Shown piece by piece: positions 1 to 10,373 of a DNA stretch of 64,000 bases. A program made the position numbers and the translations under genes. The stretch is taken from positions 34,818,272 through 34,882,271 of the forward strand of contig JACMZG010001913.1 in the NCBI GenBank assembly GCA_018340805.1. The letters run 5' to 3'. The notes under the pieces were generated by a model. The model had not been told where the DNA came from, ran no database searches, and saw only the letters and a program-made list of their open reading frames with translations. Source of the DNA: Microvelia longipes. Taxonomy: Eukaryota; Arthropoda; Insecta; Hemiptera; Veliidae. Numbering within the stretch: the stretch's first letter is position 1; the number at the start of each line of letters is the position of its first letter.

Positions 1-604
1 TCACCAAAATAGAACTTATCCGGTAGTTAAGGTAAAATTGTTTACATTTCCTCTGTAATAGAGGTTATTTTGGGGAAATTTCCTCTATTTAGTTAACCTT
101 TAACATAAAACCATTTTTTGTTGAAAATATCTTTAAGGCTGCGATATAACCCAAAGAATCTATTCAAGTGGAAGAAATATTTTTCGGAAAAACCTTTTTC
201 CGTAAAAGCCCTTGTTAGTGTAATTTTTACCTCACGTTTTTTTTTTATTATTTACCGATAGTAAGTTCATTTTACTTTTGTTTGCGTTCTTCTTGATGTA
301 CTCAAAAGAAGTACATCTAATACTTTACAGGAATAAAACAAATGATGATTTGATATTTTTTTACGTGCATATTTTCAATCTGATTAATTTGATTTTAAAG
401 ATTCTTTGCAGTATGACTAGCTAACATTTTGATAATGTCTTTAAAGCTATAAAACGTTTGAGCCATGAACCCTTAAAATTTTTATTACCCTGGAGGCTGT
501 TAAAGGAACGCTATGTTATTTTTACAGGTTAGTCTTCTGAAAAATAAGATTAGTTCTTTATCGTCGGCTTCTGATCAAATCTACACGGCTTTAGATGCTT
601 ATAA
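1..604. other. AT-rich DNA, no gene seen
   Basis: No open frame with recognisable coding character, no tRNA-like arms and no repeat shared with the rest of the window was noticed. It presumably lies upstream of, or in an upstream intron of, the sNPFR-like gene. Confidence 0.5.
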
Positions 605-605
605 G

Positions 606-657
<52 letters not shown>

Positions 658-683
658 ATATATTATATATATATATATATATA
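605..683. repeat. (TA)n microsatellite
   Basis: Almost pure TA dinucleotides with occasional phase breaks, directly abutting the left arm of the foldback element at 684. Confidence 0.9.
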
Positions 684-1381
684 GAGAGGAAATAAATAAA
701 GTAATTAGTTATAAATTAATGTAAATTCTACTGTACATAATAATAATTAAAATAGTTTTATTTAAGGAGGTCATTTGAGTGCCTCCAACAGGTAGGCACG
801 CCGGATAACAGACCGCGGGTGGATGAGTGATTACCGCGATGGGCCAAGTTGTCAAAGCGGTTAATTTGGACAAAAATATATATATATATATATTTAATTG
901 TTCCCATATTCAGTTTTTTTGATCATAAGAAATCGTTTGTGAAAATGCGGTTACGAGGTAGCTTGGAACATTCACTCGCTAAACCTCAGAATATTAATAA
1001 ACATCACAGTACGTATTCGGAGGAGTTTTGCTTAACTCCTCTAAATTTTTTAGTAATTCTCAGCAGTCACCAATCTAGGTATTTGGCCTCACTCAATGCT
1101 GCCTAACATTAGGTTGGTCTTACAACTTTTAAAAACAGGCCAAATTTTCGACTTTTATAAATTTTTGATTTTTTTCGTCATTATTTTTTTTGTCCAAATT
1201 AACCGCTTTGACAACTTGGCCCATCGCGGTAATCACTCCATCCACCCGCGGTCTGTTATCCGGGCGTGCCTACCTGTTGGAGGCACTCAAATGACCTCCT
1301 TAAATAAAACTATTTTAATTATTATTATGTACAGTAGAATTTACATTAATTTATAACTAATTACTTTATTTATTTCCTCTC
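684..1381. mobile_element. Foldback/MITE-like element with ~194 bp inverted arms
   Basis: The left arm (684-876) is the reverse complement of the right arm (1187-1381). The only differences I see are single-base indels, for example in the ACGCC/ACGCCC and GGATG/GGATGG stretches. The outer ends read GAGAGGAAATAAATAAAG and its complement. The ~310 bp centre holds short AT-rich open frames without protein character. No clear target-site duplication is visible because the left flank is a (TA)n tract. The near-perfect arms suggest a young non-autonomous DNA element; a transcript through it would form a long hairpin. Confidence 0.8.
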
Positions 1382-3897
1382 TTTTACCTTATTTATTACC
1401 AAAATAAGAATAATGTAAATATTAACGTCCTATAAAAGTAGTGTATACAACGGAATTTTACTTTAGACCTTTAAGTCTCTGCTTATACCATTAATTTCAG
1501 TAAAGTCCAGCAAAAACTTAGTGTAAGAAAATTATGCTAGGAGCTCCTAAATCCTAAGTCTCACCTCCTTCATTTAATATAGAATTAAGATGTTCGTACA
1601 TTTACTGAAGTCTTATCCGTGTTAAAAAACATGAAGAATAGTTTTTGCTCCACTTTATTCTTACTTTTTGGTGGATAAGTATTCTTTTTCAGATTTCGTC
1701 AGAAGTGTCTGTTCTGGTGGGTTTTTATGACATTCTTAGTCTTTATTACTCATAATATTCTACTTTTTAGTTAAAAATGGACAATTTTTCTTTTAAATAG
1801 TTCCTCCAAAGGCGAAAAAGCAGGGAAAATCATTAAAGTGAGTAATCTGAAAACTCTGCTCCAGTCTGAGCTTGATAGATGATAGAACTTATCCCTTACT
1901 CTAGGATACCTCTGAAAAACTTAGTCGGCAAAATTCACAAAAAAGAAATAAAATGCCAATGAAGCTCTTTTGTTCTTTCAAACGAAGCTTTCTTAAAGTG
2001 AGATTTATTAGAGTTAGAGGAGAAAAACTTGAATACTTGATAAAACTTTAATGGCCTGTAGAGTATTAATTAAATGAATGTTTGGAAGAGCAAGTTATCT
2101 CTTAACTTTTATAAGTATAAACTTATTATAGCGTATTAATTTAATAGCGGAATAGCAACGAACGCACATTTTTATGTATCTATGTATTTCCCTGGCCTTA
2201 ATGTTCCATTCTTCCGAAACCTTTCTGTTTTCAGCCTTAAACCTATTGATAACCAGCCTCAACCAAATTGATAAACTTTTAATCGGTTATCAAAATTATT
2301 TAATCTTTATTTTTAAAATATTTTTTAAATTCTCAAATATTCTTTCAAATAGTCCTGTGAGTCACCTAAGGAAGCATATGCATTGGGACCGGATTTCTAT
2401 AAAAAATCAGAATCGAATTCAGATAAGATTAGATCAAATTCAGATAATATTAATCTAATCTTATCTAAATCAATTATCTTAAGTCAATTATTATCTATCT
2501 CTATACATAACTTTATCTCATTTTATCTTAATCTATTGTCTTATATTCATCATTACCTTTCTCTCTATTTTACATTACTTTATCTGAGCTTGTCTTAACC
2601 TAATATCTTATATTAATCTTTAAATATCTATATTTACTTTACTTTATCTAAACTTTAATTTATTAGACCTATCATAATCTCTCAATTTATCATGTCTACT
2701 CTATTAATTACCCAATCTTTAAATTTATAAATAATTAAATATCTTAATTCTATATCAGAATTAATATAATCAATAATCAATATGTATTCTATGTCTAGAT
2801 ATATATTGTCTTTGTGCGTTTGTTTGATAGATATAGTAATTCAAAACTTAGTTACTCCGTTTTGTCCTCTAGGCGGAGTAACCACATCACAATTTTATAC
2901 CTCCTACCTTCTACTTTAGAACCATTTGGACAATACGTCCAAACCAGAAGGTTTTCTTTTTCAATCTGTTGATACTATCTATTACTGTCCTAAGTATAAA
3001 GCTTTACGCTTAAATGATTAACAAAATCCATTACGTAAATATTTCACTCGATAATCTTGCGTAAATTCGAATTTTTAAACAATTAAGCCGCTTGTAAGTG
3101 ACAGTACCTTGATAAGGGTTTATGTGCGTTCAAAGAGAACGATAATACTAGAGGGAATCTACAGCAGTTTTTCTCATCATGACTTGCTTATCATAACCAG
3201 GTTTGGCAACAGTACTTTAGTGACGTATTTTTTAAATTTTTATTTAACGTTAATATTATATTGATTTTTGATATACTGTAATATTGTATGAGGCACTGTC
3301 GAGATCTGAGTGGATTTTAAATTTGTGCGCCAATAGGGGTTGTTGAAGAGTAAGGAGTCTCTAGTCTTAAGTAGGGCTGCAACAATACCAGAAAAAAATC
3401 TGGGTTCTATTCAGATCTATTTTATGAGCGGAGATAATATTTAATTTTGGTTTAAAAACTCTGAAACTAAATATTTTATGAGTTTATCTCATTGTACAGA
3501 ACGTAAATTAAAAAAATTGTATCCACTGCAAAATTGAGAGTGTTTTTGTACCGCCTATAATAAAACATTTGTTGTACAGCTTAGATTTTATATATTTACC
3601 GCCAGGGGCGCTAAATACCACATTCGTGTGGTCGAGTGTAGCGAGATATTTATCTAGTTCAGCCACAATTCCGCTAAATCAACACAATACTCTTGTATCA
3701 GTATAACCTTCTTTCTGTCATATATATCTTGTTTCTTCACAATGGAAATACATTTAATTTTTTTAGCAAATTTTCATTATGAAAATGACGCTTATGAGGT
3801 TTTCGGATGACGGAAGATAAGGGTGGGAGTGAGCGGAATCGGTTCCTATTGGCTTCCTGATAACAAAAAAATTGTCCGAAAAATGTTTATATATATC
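1382..3897. other. AT-rich DNA, no gene seen; contains a degenerate TTATCT tract
   Basis: No coding or RNA gene recognised. About 2395-2760 is a low-complexity tract of degenerate TTATCT/AATCTA repeats, and the short open frames there reflect base composition. A small hairpin lies at 2851-2882 (arms GTTACTCCG / CGGAGTAAC). Confidence 0.5.
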
Positions 3898-3935
3898 TAT
3901 GTATATTGTATATATATATATATATATATTATATA

Positions 3936-4017
<82 letters not shown>

Positions 4018-4029
4018 ATATATAATATA
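3898..4029. repeat. (TA)n microsatellite
   Basis: About 130 bp of TA repeats with scattered TAAT and ATTA phase breaks. Confidence 0.9.
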
Positions 4030-5489
4030 TGTATGTATGTAAGAGTTTCTACCCTTTCGTATGGCGTACGATAACTCTTGAAGGCATTCTCAAATTGAAA
4101 AAAAGAAATTTTGCAAATTGCGAGATGTCGAGGAGGTTACGAGGCCTATTGTGGACGCCGCGTAGCGGCTACGGCCCGTATTACTTAATAAAAATAAAAT
4201 TATCAAACCAATTTCTACTGATTGTTAAATATTTTCAATTATTTCATCCCTGAAGATGTCTTCTACAATGGAAGCGAAACGTCGTATTCTTTATCTATAT
4301 TGACGCGGTCACCATTGGAAAACCTACCTCATCATGACAATAGCCGCGGAAGCCAACGCAGTTTATCATGTCTGGTTTTTTAAATTCTATTTCTTTATAT
4401 AACAGTTTCGGCAATATGCTATGAACTATTGCAACTCACCTTAACTCTAAGATTAATGGTCTCTCCCCCTAATTTGGTTAGGAATCCCGAGTATGCTACT
4501 GTTTCAAATCACTAAAAACATTTGTTCCTTGGGTCCCTTTTTTTTAGTCAGTAGTATTTTGTTTTAGACTGTCTCCACAAAACCCTATAAATTTTGTCTA
4601 GAAAGTTTATTTGCGAATATATTTTCTAGTTGTTCATACATATACGACGAGTATCGTTGTATACAACCTTGACATAAAATCATTCAAGAAAAAAAGAAAA
4701 CCCAGTAGATTTTTAACATAAGAACCCAGAGATTAGGGACCTGTATCGGATAATACACTTGAAACCTCGTTTTAGATTGACCAAAGTAAATTTTCAACAT
4801 ACGGCTGCATTGGAGGAAGCTTTATCACCAAGTTTCTTTAGTTGAAAAATTTAAACACATATATCAAACCATTCGAAAAACACCAACAATTCTATATTTA
4901 CAAAATTAAAACAAGTTTTGTAATCTTATCTTTTGTAATCTCTAAAACATTTATAAATTTTTATACATGACTTATAATATTATTATCTTCAAATTAAAAA
5001 TACCGTCTAATTGTAAAGGTAAATTTTAAATTTTCTACGGCAAATTTCCCAAGGGAAATTACTACAAACATATGCAACAGACATTTAAGCAAGTAAAAAC
5101 GTCAGAAAAATTTCATGTACAATACACATTGGTTACATCAATAGGTATGAACCAACACACACCAATTGTACCAAATGTTATCAGACATGTACCAATTGGT
5201 TTATTAAGATTCATTTCGTTAATCCTGAATATTCATAAAACTGTATGACATCAACGCCGCATAGTAATCACGTTTTATAACGTAAGTTAAAACTCCTTGA
5301 TCGTTTGTAGTATAATCTGTTAAATCAGAAACTCCTTTCCTTTTCAACTTAATAGGTTTTTCTTTTAAATTTCCCTCTAATTAAAATTACAATTCTCTCT
5401 AATCTGAACACGTATTAATTTAGATAATATCCCTCATTAGAGGCATAGTCTGAGCTGTGAGAGAGATACCGAGTTTAATGTACAACCTT
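4030..5489. other. AT-rich DNA; short retroelement-like motif near 4246-4290
   Basis: No gene recognised. At about 4246-4290 there is CCTGAAGATG, followed about 20 bases later by GGAAGCGAAACGTCG. This CTGAAGATG...GAAACG arrangement resembles motifs common at the ends of dispersed retroelements (family knowledge, not verified). The flanking 4030-4245 open frame has no protein signature. Confidence 0.4.
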
Positions 5490-6262
5490 GTTATCTTTAA
5501 CATTTAATTTTATTATAGTGGTCTTCATTCTTCAATGAGATCGTTGTTATAGTGTAGTTATACATGTTTGTTACATGTCTGCGTTATAGAGACATTTTTC
5601 ATACATTATTGTTGTCTTTTTAAATGTATTTTTATTATAGTGGTCTTCTTTCTTTAAAGATATTTTCTGTATGACGTATTTTTTTCTTCAATGAGATTTT
5701 ATTATACTGGTATTTTTTCTTCAATGAGATTTAACTATAGTGGTAATCTTTCTTTAATAAATCTATATTACAACAGTCTTCTGTCTTCAATGAAATCTAT
5801 ATTATAGTGGTCTTCTTTCATTAATGAGATCAATATTATAATGGTCTTCTTTCTTCAATGATATCTATATTATAGTCGTCTACTTTCTTCAACCAGATCA
5901 TTATTGTAGTGGTCTTCTTTCTTCAATGGGATTTTATTATACTGGTATTTTTTCTTCAATGAGATTTAATTAAAGTAGTCTTCTTTCTTTAATGAATCTA
6001 TATTACAATAGTCTTTTATCTTCAATGAGATCTATATTATAGTGATCTTCTTTCATCAATGAGATCATTATTATAAAGGTCTCCTTTCTTCAATGAGATC
6101 TATATCATAGTGATCTTCTTTCTTCAATGAGATCTATATCATAGTGGTCTTCTTTCTTCAATGAAATCTTTATTATAGTGGTCTATTCAATGAGATCTAT
6201 ATCATAGTGGTCTTCTTTCTTTAATGAAATCTTTATTATAGTGGTCTAATCAATGGGATCTT
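5490..6262. repeat. Minisatellite, ~34 bp unit
   Basis: Roughly twenty imperfect tandem copies of a unit built on ATTATAGTGGTCTTC, TTTCTTCAATGAGATC and TAT. Units diverge by substitutions and small indels. Later units near 6175-6255 are shortened. No coding potential. Confidence 0.85.
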
Positions 6263-6765
6263 TACGACGATTGTGTATTAAAGATTTAATAGCATTTAAC
6301 CCGAGGGTTTTGTTGTTTTTGATGTACCAGAGAAATTAATTTTAATTCTAAACCTTAATTATTTGAATTAGTGATTTAAACAACAAAAATTCAATTTTGA
6401 TTTTAGAATAGCTTTTTGATTTGTTTTGAAATCAACACATGCATATTGAAGAAAAGGGTTCATTAATTTCCCCAGGGCTCGTAACCCTCTGGAGTCCTCA
6501 GAATGAAACCAGTGAAGCGAGTCTGAATCAGTATCTGAATAAAACAAGAAACTGCTGAATAATCATTTTTGTAACTGAATATAGTAGTAGAAGAAAAATT
6601 AACTATAATTTTTTAATTATAGTTAAAAAAGCAAGGAGCGTGCAATTTAGTAAAGGAATCAGTACTGTTGAAGTCTAATTAAAAAGCAGTTTATTTAACT
6701 CGATGTCAAAGAAGGGGGGTGCTGAAGTTTTTAGACAACGATGGAAAGGGATAGTTTTATTACCG
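6263..6765. other. AT-rich DNA, no gene seen
   Basis: Nothing recognised apart from short AT-rich stretches. Confidence 0.45.
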
Positions 6766-7000
6766 CATATTAAATTACTCGACTTCGGCACCGGAGGTTC
6801 GGGGTTCACAGCCCGAGCTATGCTTTAAGATTATATGAATAATATTTCTATTAAAAAGACGTTAACTTTAATAACTCTTGGAGGGTAGGAGATGAAAACC
6901 ACCTGAGGTTGTTCCCGTTGGGTGAATACCCTGATGGGTTAAGACGCACTAAAACGGACATTTTGTGGCAAAACATTGGCCGTGACCTGAGCTAAAAAAT
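6766..7000 (+). mobile_element. Diverged SINE copy, same family as those at 28.8 and 31.0 kb
   Basis: A box-B-like arm (GGAGGTTCGGGGTTCACAG, about 6792-6812) is followed by ACCACCTGAGG, GTTCCCG and CCCTGATGGG, with AAACGGACATT further on. The same order occurs on the minus strand in the two better preserved SINEs (GGAGGTCTGGGGTTCGCATC, ACCACC.GAGG, GTTCCCG, CCCTGATGAG, AAACGGGCATT). The 5' tRNA half (box A) is not recognisable here. I infer an old copy of that family in the opposite orientation. Confidence 0.55.
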
Positions 7001-7673
7001 ATTTCATCTCTTAACATTATACTAATGCATTATATGATGCTGTAAATGTTTTGTTAGAATTATAATATTTCCTAAAGTATTACCTACTAGTTTAAAACTC
7101 CTTATTTCTAATAGCAGTAAGAAAAACAGTTTTTTTCTTTTCCTTAAGAAAATTAGTTGGCAAAGTGTCAACGTTTCTTTTCTGGAAAATCCTTCTTGCT
7201 AAAGGAAATGCTTTTAATAGAGGTTTTTAGGATAACATTAAGTGACACATTTTAAATTAGAAAATAAAAGTAAAAACTGCTTAAGTTACTTTTCGACCTT
7301 TAGCCTGATTCCACATTTTAACGTTTCTCTCTTTCAATATAAGATTGAGAACAGGGGTTTAAATCATTTTTACGTTTGTATTAGACTTATAAACACCTCA
7401 AGCTAAACTAAGGCAGACATGTATACTGTTTAATATTGTATATTCTAACTCTTTTCATTAAGAGAAGTATATGTAAATTTTCATTAAACATTTCTAGACA
7501 AAATAAATGGCTAATTAAAATTTGAATCAATTTTATTTACATCCTAAAAGGAGAGGAAATCATTCCACCGCAAAGGACAACCATTTTAGCACATTCCCAA
7601 ACAAATGTAGCTGGAAGAGCGTAGTGGCAGGAGGGAATATAATGATTAAGAATATATAAATATTTTTGAGGTT

Positions 7674-7677
<4 letters not shown>
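7001..7677. other. AT-rich DNA, no gene seen
   Basis: No coding, RNA or repeat feature recognised. Confidence 0.45.

Positions 7678-7757
<80 letters not shown>
7678..7757. repeat. (TA)n microsatellite
   Basis: About 80 bp of TA repeats with two phase breaks. Confidence 0.9.
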
Positions 7758-7761
<4 letters not shown>

Positions 7762-8119
7762 TAAGATTTCTTCTTAACATCCTACTGCATGTCACTGAAA
7801 TGCAAAAATCAAGTACTTAGTAATCAAGTAGTTAGACCAAATTCTTAGAGTTGAGACAGTACTAAAATCAGTCTGTGCAATGCATAAAACGAGGAAAAAT
7901 ATTGCGATCAGATTGAGATTTGACACGCATATAGTTGTGTATAAGACTAAAATATGTGTTCAATTTTTATCAAATGACTTGTGTACGTTTTTTAAAACCA
8001 GAAAATAATCTAATTGAGTTGTACGTAAGTTTTGTACAAGTATTTCTATGATTTTGGTAGAGCGTAAAAGTTAAGCAGCATCGAGCTTGGTTAGTGCCTA
8101 GATAGGTCACCGCTGGGAA

Positions 8120-8235
8120 TGTAACGACGTATTTACAATCTAAGTACTAGCGAAGCTAGTCAAAGTAGTGTGGATGAGCGTAGCGAATGTAATGAGGAAA
8201 TGTTTTGAGGTACCCCGAACCCGATTTTGAGTTTT
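8120..8235. repeat. Partial copy of the 'GCTTCGCTCG' dispersed repeat
   Basis: It contains AGCGAAGCTAG and GAGCGTAGCGAATG and ends with GAGGTACCCCGAACCCG. That end matches the right end of the better copy at 46561-46804 (GAGGTACCCCGTACCCG). The left end is not recognisable. See the other copies near 35.5, 49.5 and 55.5 kb. Confidence 0.5.
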
Positions 8236-9000
8236 TAATTTTTTATTACATGCATTTTTTTCACTAAAAGTAAGTAAAAAGTAAGTACTAAAAGTAAGTA
8301 TTGTATACAGATGTATAAAATTATTTTAATAAAAAAACATAACATCAAATATCTTTCAAATTAAATCATTTTAAAAATAATATACATGGAATTGAAATTG
8401 CATTCGACAGACTTCAAACAAATAATAAAATAAAAAATAAAATGAGAAGCTTTTATATTTATTTATTTGATTTAATAATTTTTATTTACGCAACATAATA
8501 AATCATGGCTGTATGGTTCTGCAAAAATGCCAAAAGAAAAAACCACGGGCAGCAAAATAGCGTTACTAAAAATACAAAAAATGTATAAAAATACAAAAAA
8601 TGTATAAAAACAAAAAATAATCGTGTGGTTAAAAGTATTTATGATGATCTTTTGAAGTTTTTCTTCTTTTGGTATAAAGAGGCCCTATTGATGAAAAGCT
8701 TAATCTTGGCTCAAAAAAGAAACTCAGACTTATAGTTGTCTTCTAAAAAATGATTACAAAATTATTTTTTGGAATCAACAAGAGTAAAAATATGATGGTA
8801 TCAACCATTAATGCGAAACTCAGTAGTACCAAATGAAACGGAAAACATATCTCCTTTATATATTCCTTTACCTTATTATGTCTTGTATCAGATAGTTTAT
8901 AATTTTAATAAATTCTTTTGTTTTACGTTGTTGACACGTTGACACGTATCTTGTTAAGCTAGCATATAGAGTAACATGAATTGTTTGATTTGTTTCGCAG
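8236..9000. other. Presumed intron upstream of the first visible sNPFR exon
   Basis: No coding exon for the extracellular N-terminus was found. The last ~25 bases (TTGTTTGATTTGTTTCGCAG) form a good pyrimidine-rich tract and AG acceptor, so this DNA is read as intron. Confidence 0.5.
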
Positions 9001-9150
9001 GTTTGTTCGGCAACGTATTAGTATGCTACGTGGTTGGAAGAAATCGTGCTATGCATACTGTCACAAATTGCTTTATAACAAATTTGGCATTATCTGATAT
9101 ACTCCTGTGTGCTTTGGCTGTGCCATTTACTCCACTCTATACTTTTATTG
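9001..9150 (+). CDS. sNPFR: Short neuropeptide F receptor-like GPCR, exon covering TM1-TM2
   Basis: Internal exon of a class A (rhodopsin-like) peptide GPCR. It encodes about 50 residues from late TM1 (GLFGNVLVCYVV, with the family-typical GN..V), through intracellular loop 1 (RNRAMHTVTNCFI), to TM2 with the conserved NLALSD.L motif and the start of extracellular loop 1 (TPLYTFIG). It begins after a pyrimidine-rich TTTCGCAG acceptor and ends before a consensus GTAAGT donor at 9151; both junctions are phase 1. A possible ATG at 8976 lies inside the intron tract and is not the start. The sequence resembles insect sNPF receptors, which are Gq/Gi-coupled plasma-membrane receptors on neurons and endocrine cells linked to feeding and growth. 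NPY/NPF-type receptors are the nearest alternative. The next exon joins in frame at 28370. Confidence 0.88.
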
Positions 9151-9178
9151 GTAAGTTTTATTTTAGTTTTTAATAATT

Positions 9179-9195
9179 ATATATATATATATTAT

Positions 9196-9240
<45 letters not shown>

Positions 9241-9245
9241 TATAT
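9179..9245. repeat. (TA)n microsatellite
   Basis: TA repeats 28 bases downstream of the exon's splice donor. Confidence 0.9.
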
Positions 9246-9681
9246 TTAAAATTTACGAAGACTGCAGTCCTATAATTCAGTTTTTCATAATTATAGTGAG
9301 GTTGAACAGTTGTAAATGTACTTAATAAGGTATCTAGTGGATCCCACTTATTGTTCAAGAGATACCTAGAAAATGTAACAAGCGAAATGCAATGGTACGT
9401 CTGGGAATCAGACGTAGCCTTGTTGATTGATACCTAGCAATAATAAAAGCCTCATTTATAAAAGATTGATTTTTGAACCAAGTAAAAGAACTTTTACTTG
9501 GTTTTTTAAGTTTCTCAAGAAAAAAAACCACACAAAAACCTAGGATTTTAATTGAAGTCAATTGTCAATTTTTACAACAATTATCTTGTCTTTATTACAA
9601 CAAATAATGATTGTTTTAGCAAATTTATTTAAACAATTATCTTTTGCTTCTGTATGCATACAGAAACATATACATATATGT

Positions 9682-9684
<3 letters not shown>
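9246..9684. other. Intronic AT-rich DNA
   Basis: Apart from the partial repeat at 9356-9410, nothing is recognised. The short minus-strand open frames here follow base composition. Confidence 0.45.
9356..9410 (-). repeat. Partial copy of the hammerhead-like element family (tail only)
   Basis: GAGATACCTAGAAAATGTAA, CAAGCGAAATGCAATGG and CGTCTGGGAA match the reverse complement of the 3' part of the elements ending near 28169 and 39556 (..TCCCAGATGTAG, TTGCTTGTTACATTTCC). The ribozyme-like core is absent. Confidence 0.55.

Positions 9685-9751
<67 letters not shown>
9685..9751. repeat. (TA)n microsatellite, left flank of palindromic element
   Basis: TA repeats ending in the TA dinucleotide that precedes CAGGGTGGAACATTTC at 9752. 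The matching right flank at 16859 also begins with TA. Confidence 0.9.
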
Positions 9752-9754
<3 letters not shown>

Positions 9755-10081
9755 GGTGGAACATTTCAGATGCACACCCCCTGCTAAAATGGTTAAAAAT
9801 GGAGATAGAGAGTCGGAAAAAGTCTCCACCCCTAGGTAATCGACCTCAGTGACCTCAAATATGTTATTATTTTCGGTAACTATTTGGCAAATATGGTAAT
9901 TTATTACCCAAAATGGTAATTCCTCGTTAACTTTAAAAAGTTAAATTGGAGCATACCATGATATGAACATTTTTGAAAACTACATTATATTTTGAGAAAT
10001 TTGATACCAATATCATAAAATTCCGGTAATATTTCTACAATCTATTGTGTAACATACAAACACACTTTTATTCTTGAAAAT

Positions 10082-10273
10082 TGTTGGATATAAAAAATTC
10101 AAACAACGTATATACAAGACCCGCAACACTATTGCGTTGCCATGCGCATCTGACAAGATGGAACCTGGATATACATGTCTTATAACTTGCAACACGTGAA
10201 TTTATGTTTATATAATTAATAAAATAATTGTTTTATTTTCCTAAAAAAGGTTTTTCTTATTTTAAAGCCCACA
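10082..10273 (+). repeat. copia 5' LTR
   Basis: 192 bp, starting TGTTGGATAT and ending CCCACA. It contains AATAAA (within TAATTAATAAAATAATTG), the likely polyadenylation signal. It matches 14898-15090 almost base for base. Confidence 0.93.
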
Positions 10274-10290
10274 TTGGTTATGGGCCCAGA
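10274..10290 (+). promoter_or_regulatory. copia primer-binding site, internal initiator tRNA-Met type
   Basis: TTGGTTATGGGCCCAGA directly follows the 5' LTR. Its TGGTTATGGGCCCAG part is complementary to the anticodon stem-loop of initiator tRNA-Met (known sequence CUGGGCCCAUAACC), not to a tRNA 3' end. This is the half-tRNA priming known from Drosophila copia. Confidence 0.85.
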
Positions 10291-10373
10291 TCTCTAAAAA
10301 TAGCAAACGCGAGTTGTTAAGTTTTTTTAATAGAAGTGATCGGTTTTTCGGTTCTCGTAATAAAAGTGAACAA

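Noticed and set aside
5490..6262. CRISPR-like array of regular repeats
   Set aside because: Contiguous tandem units without unique spacers in a eukaryotic context; an ordinary minisatellite.
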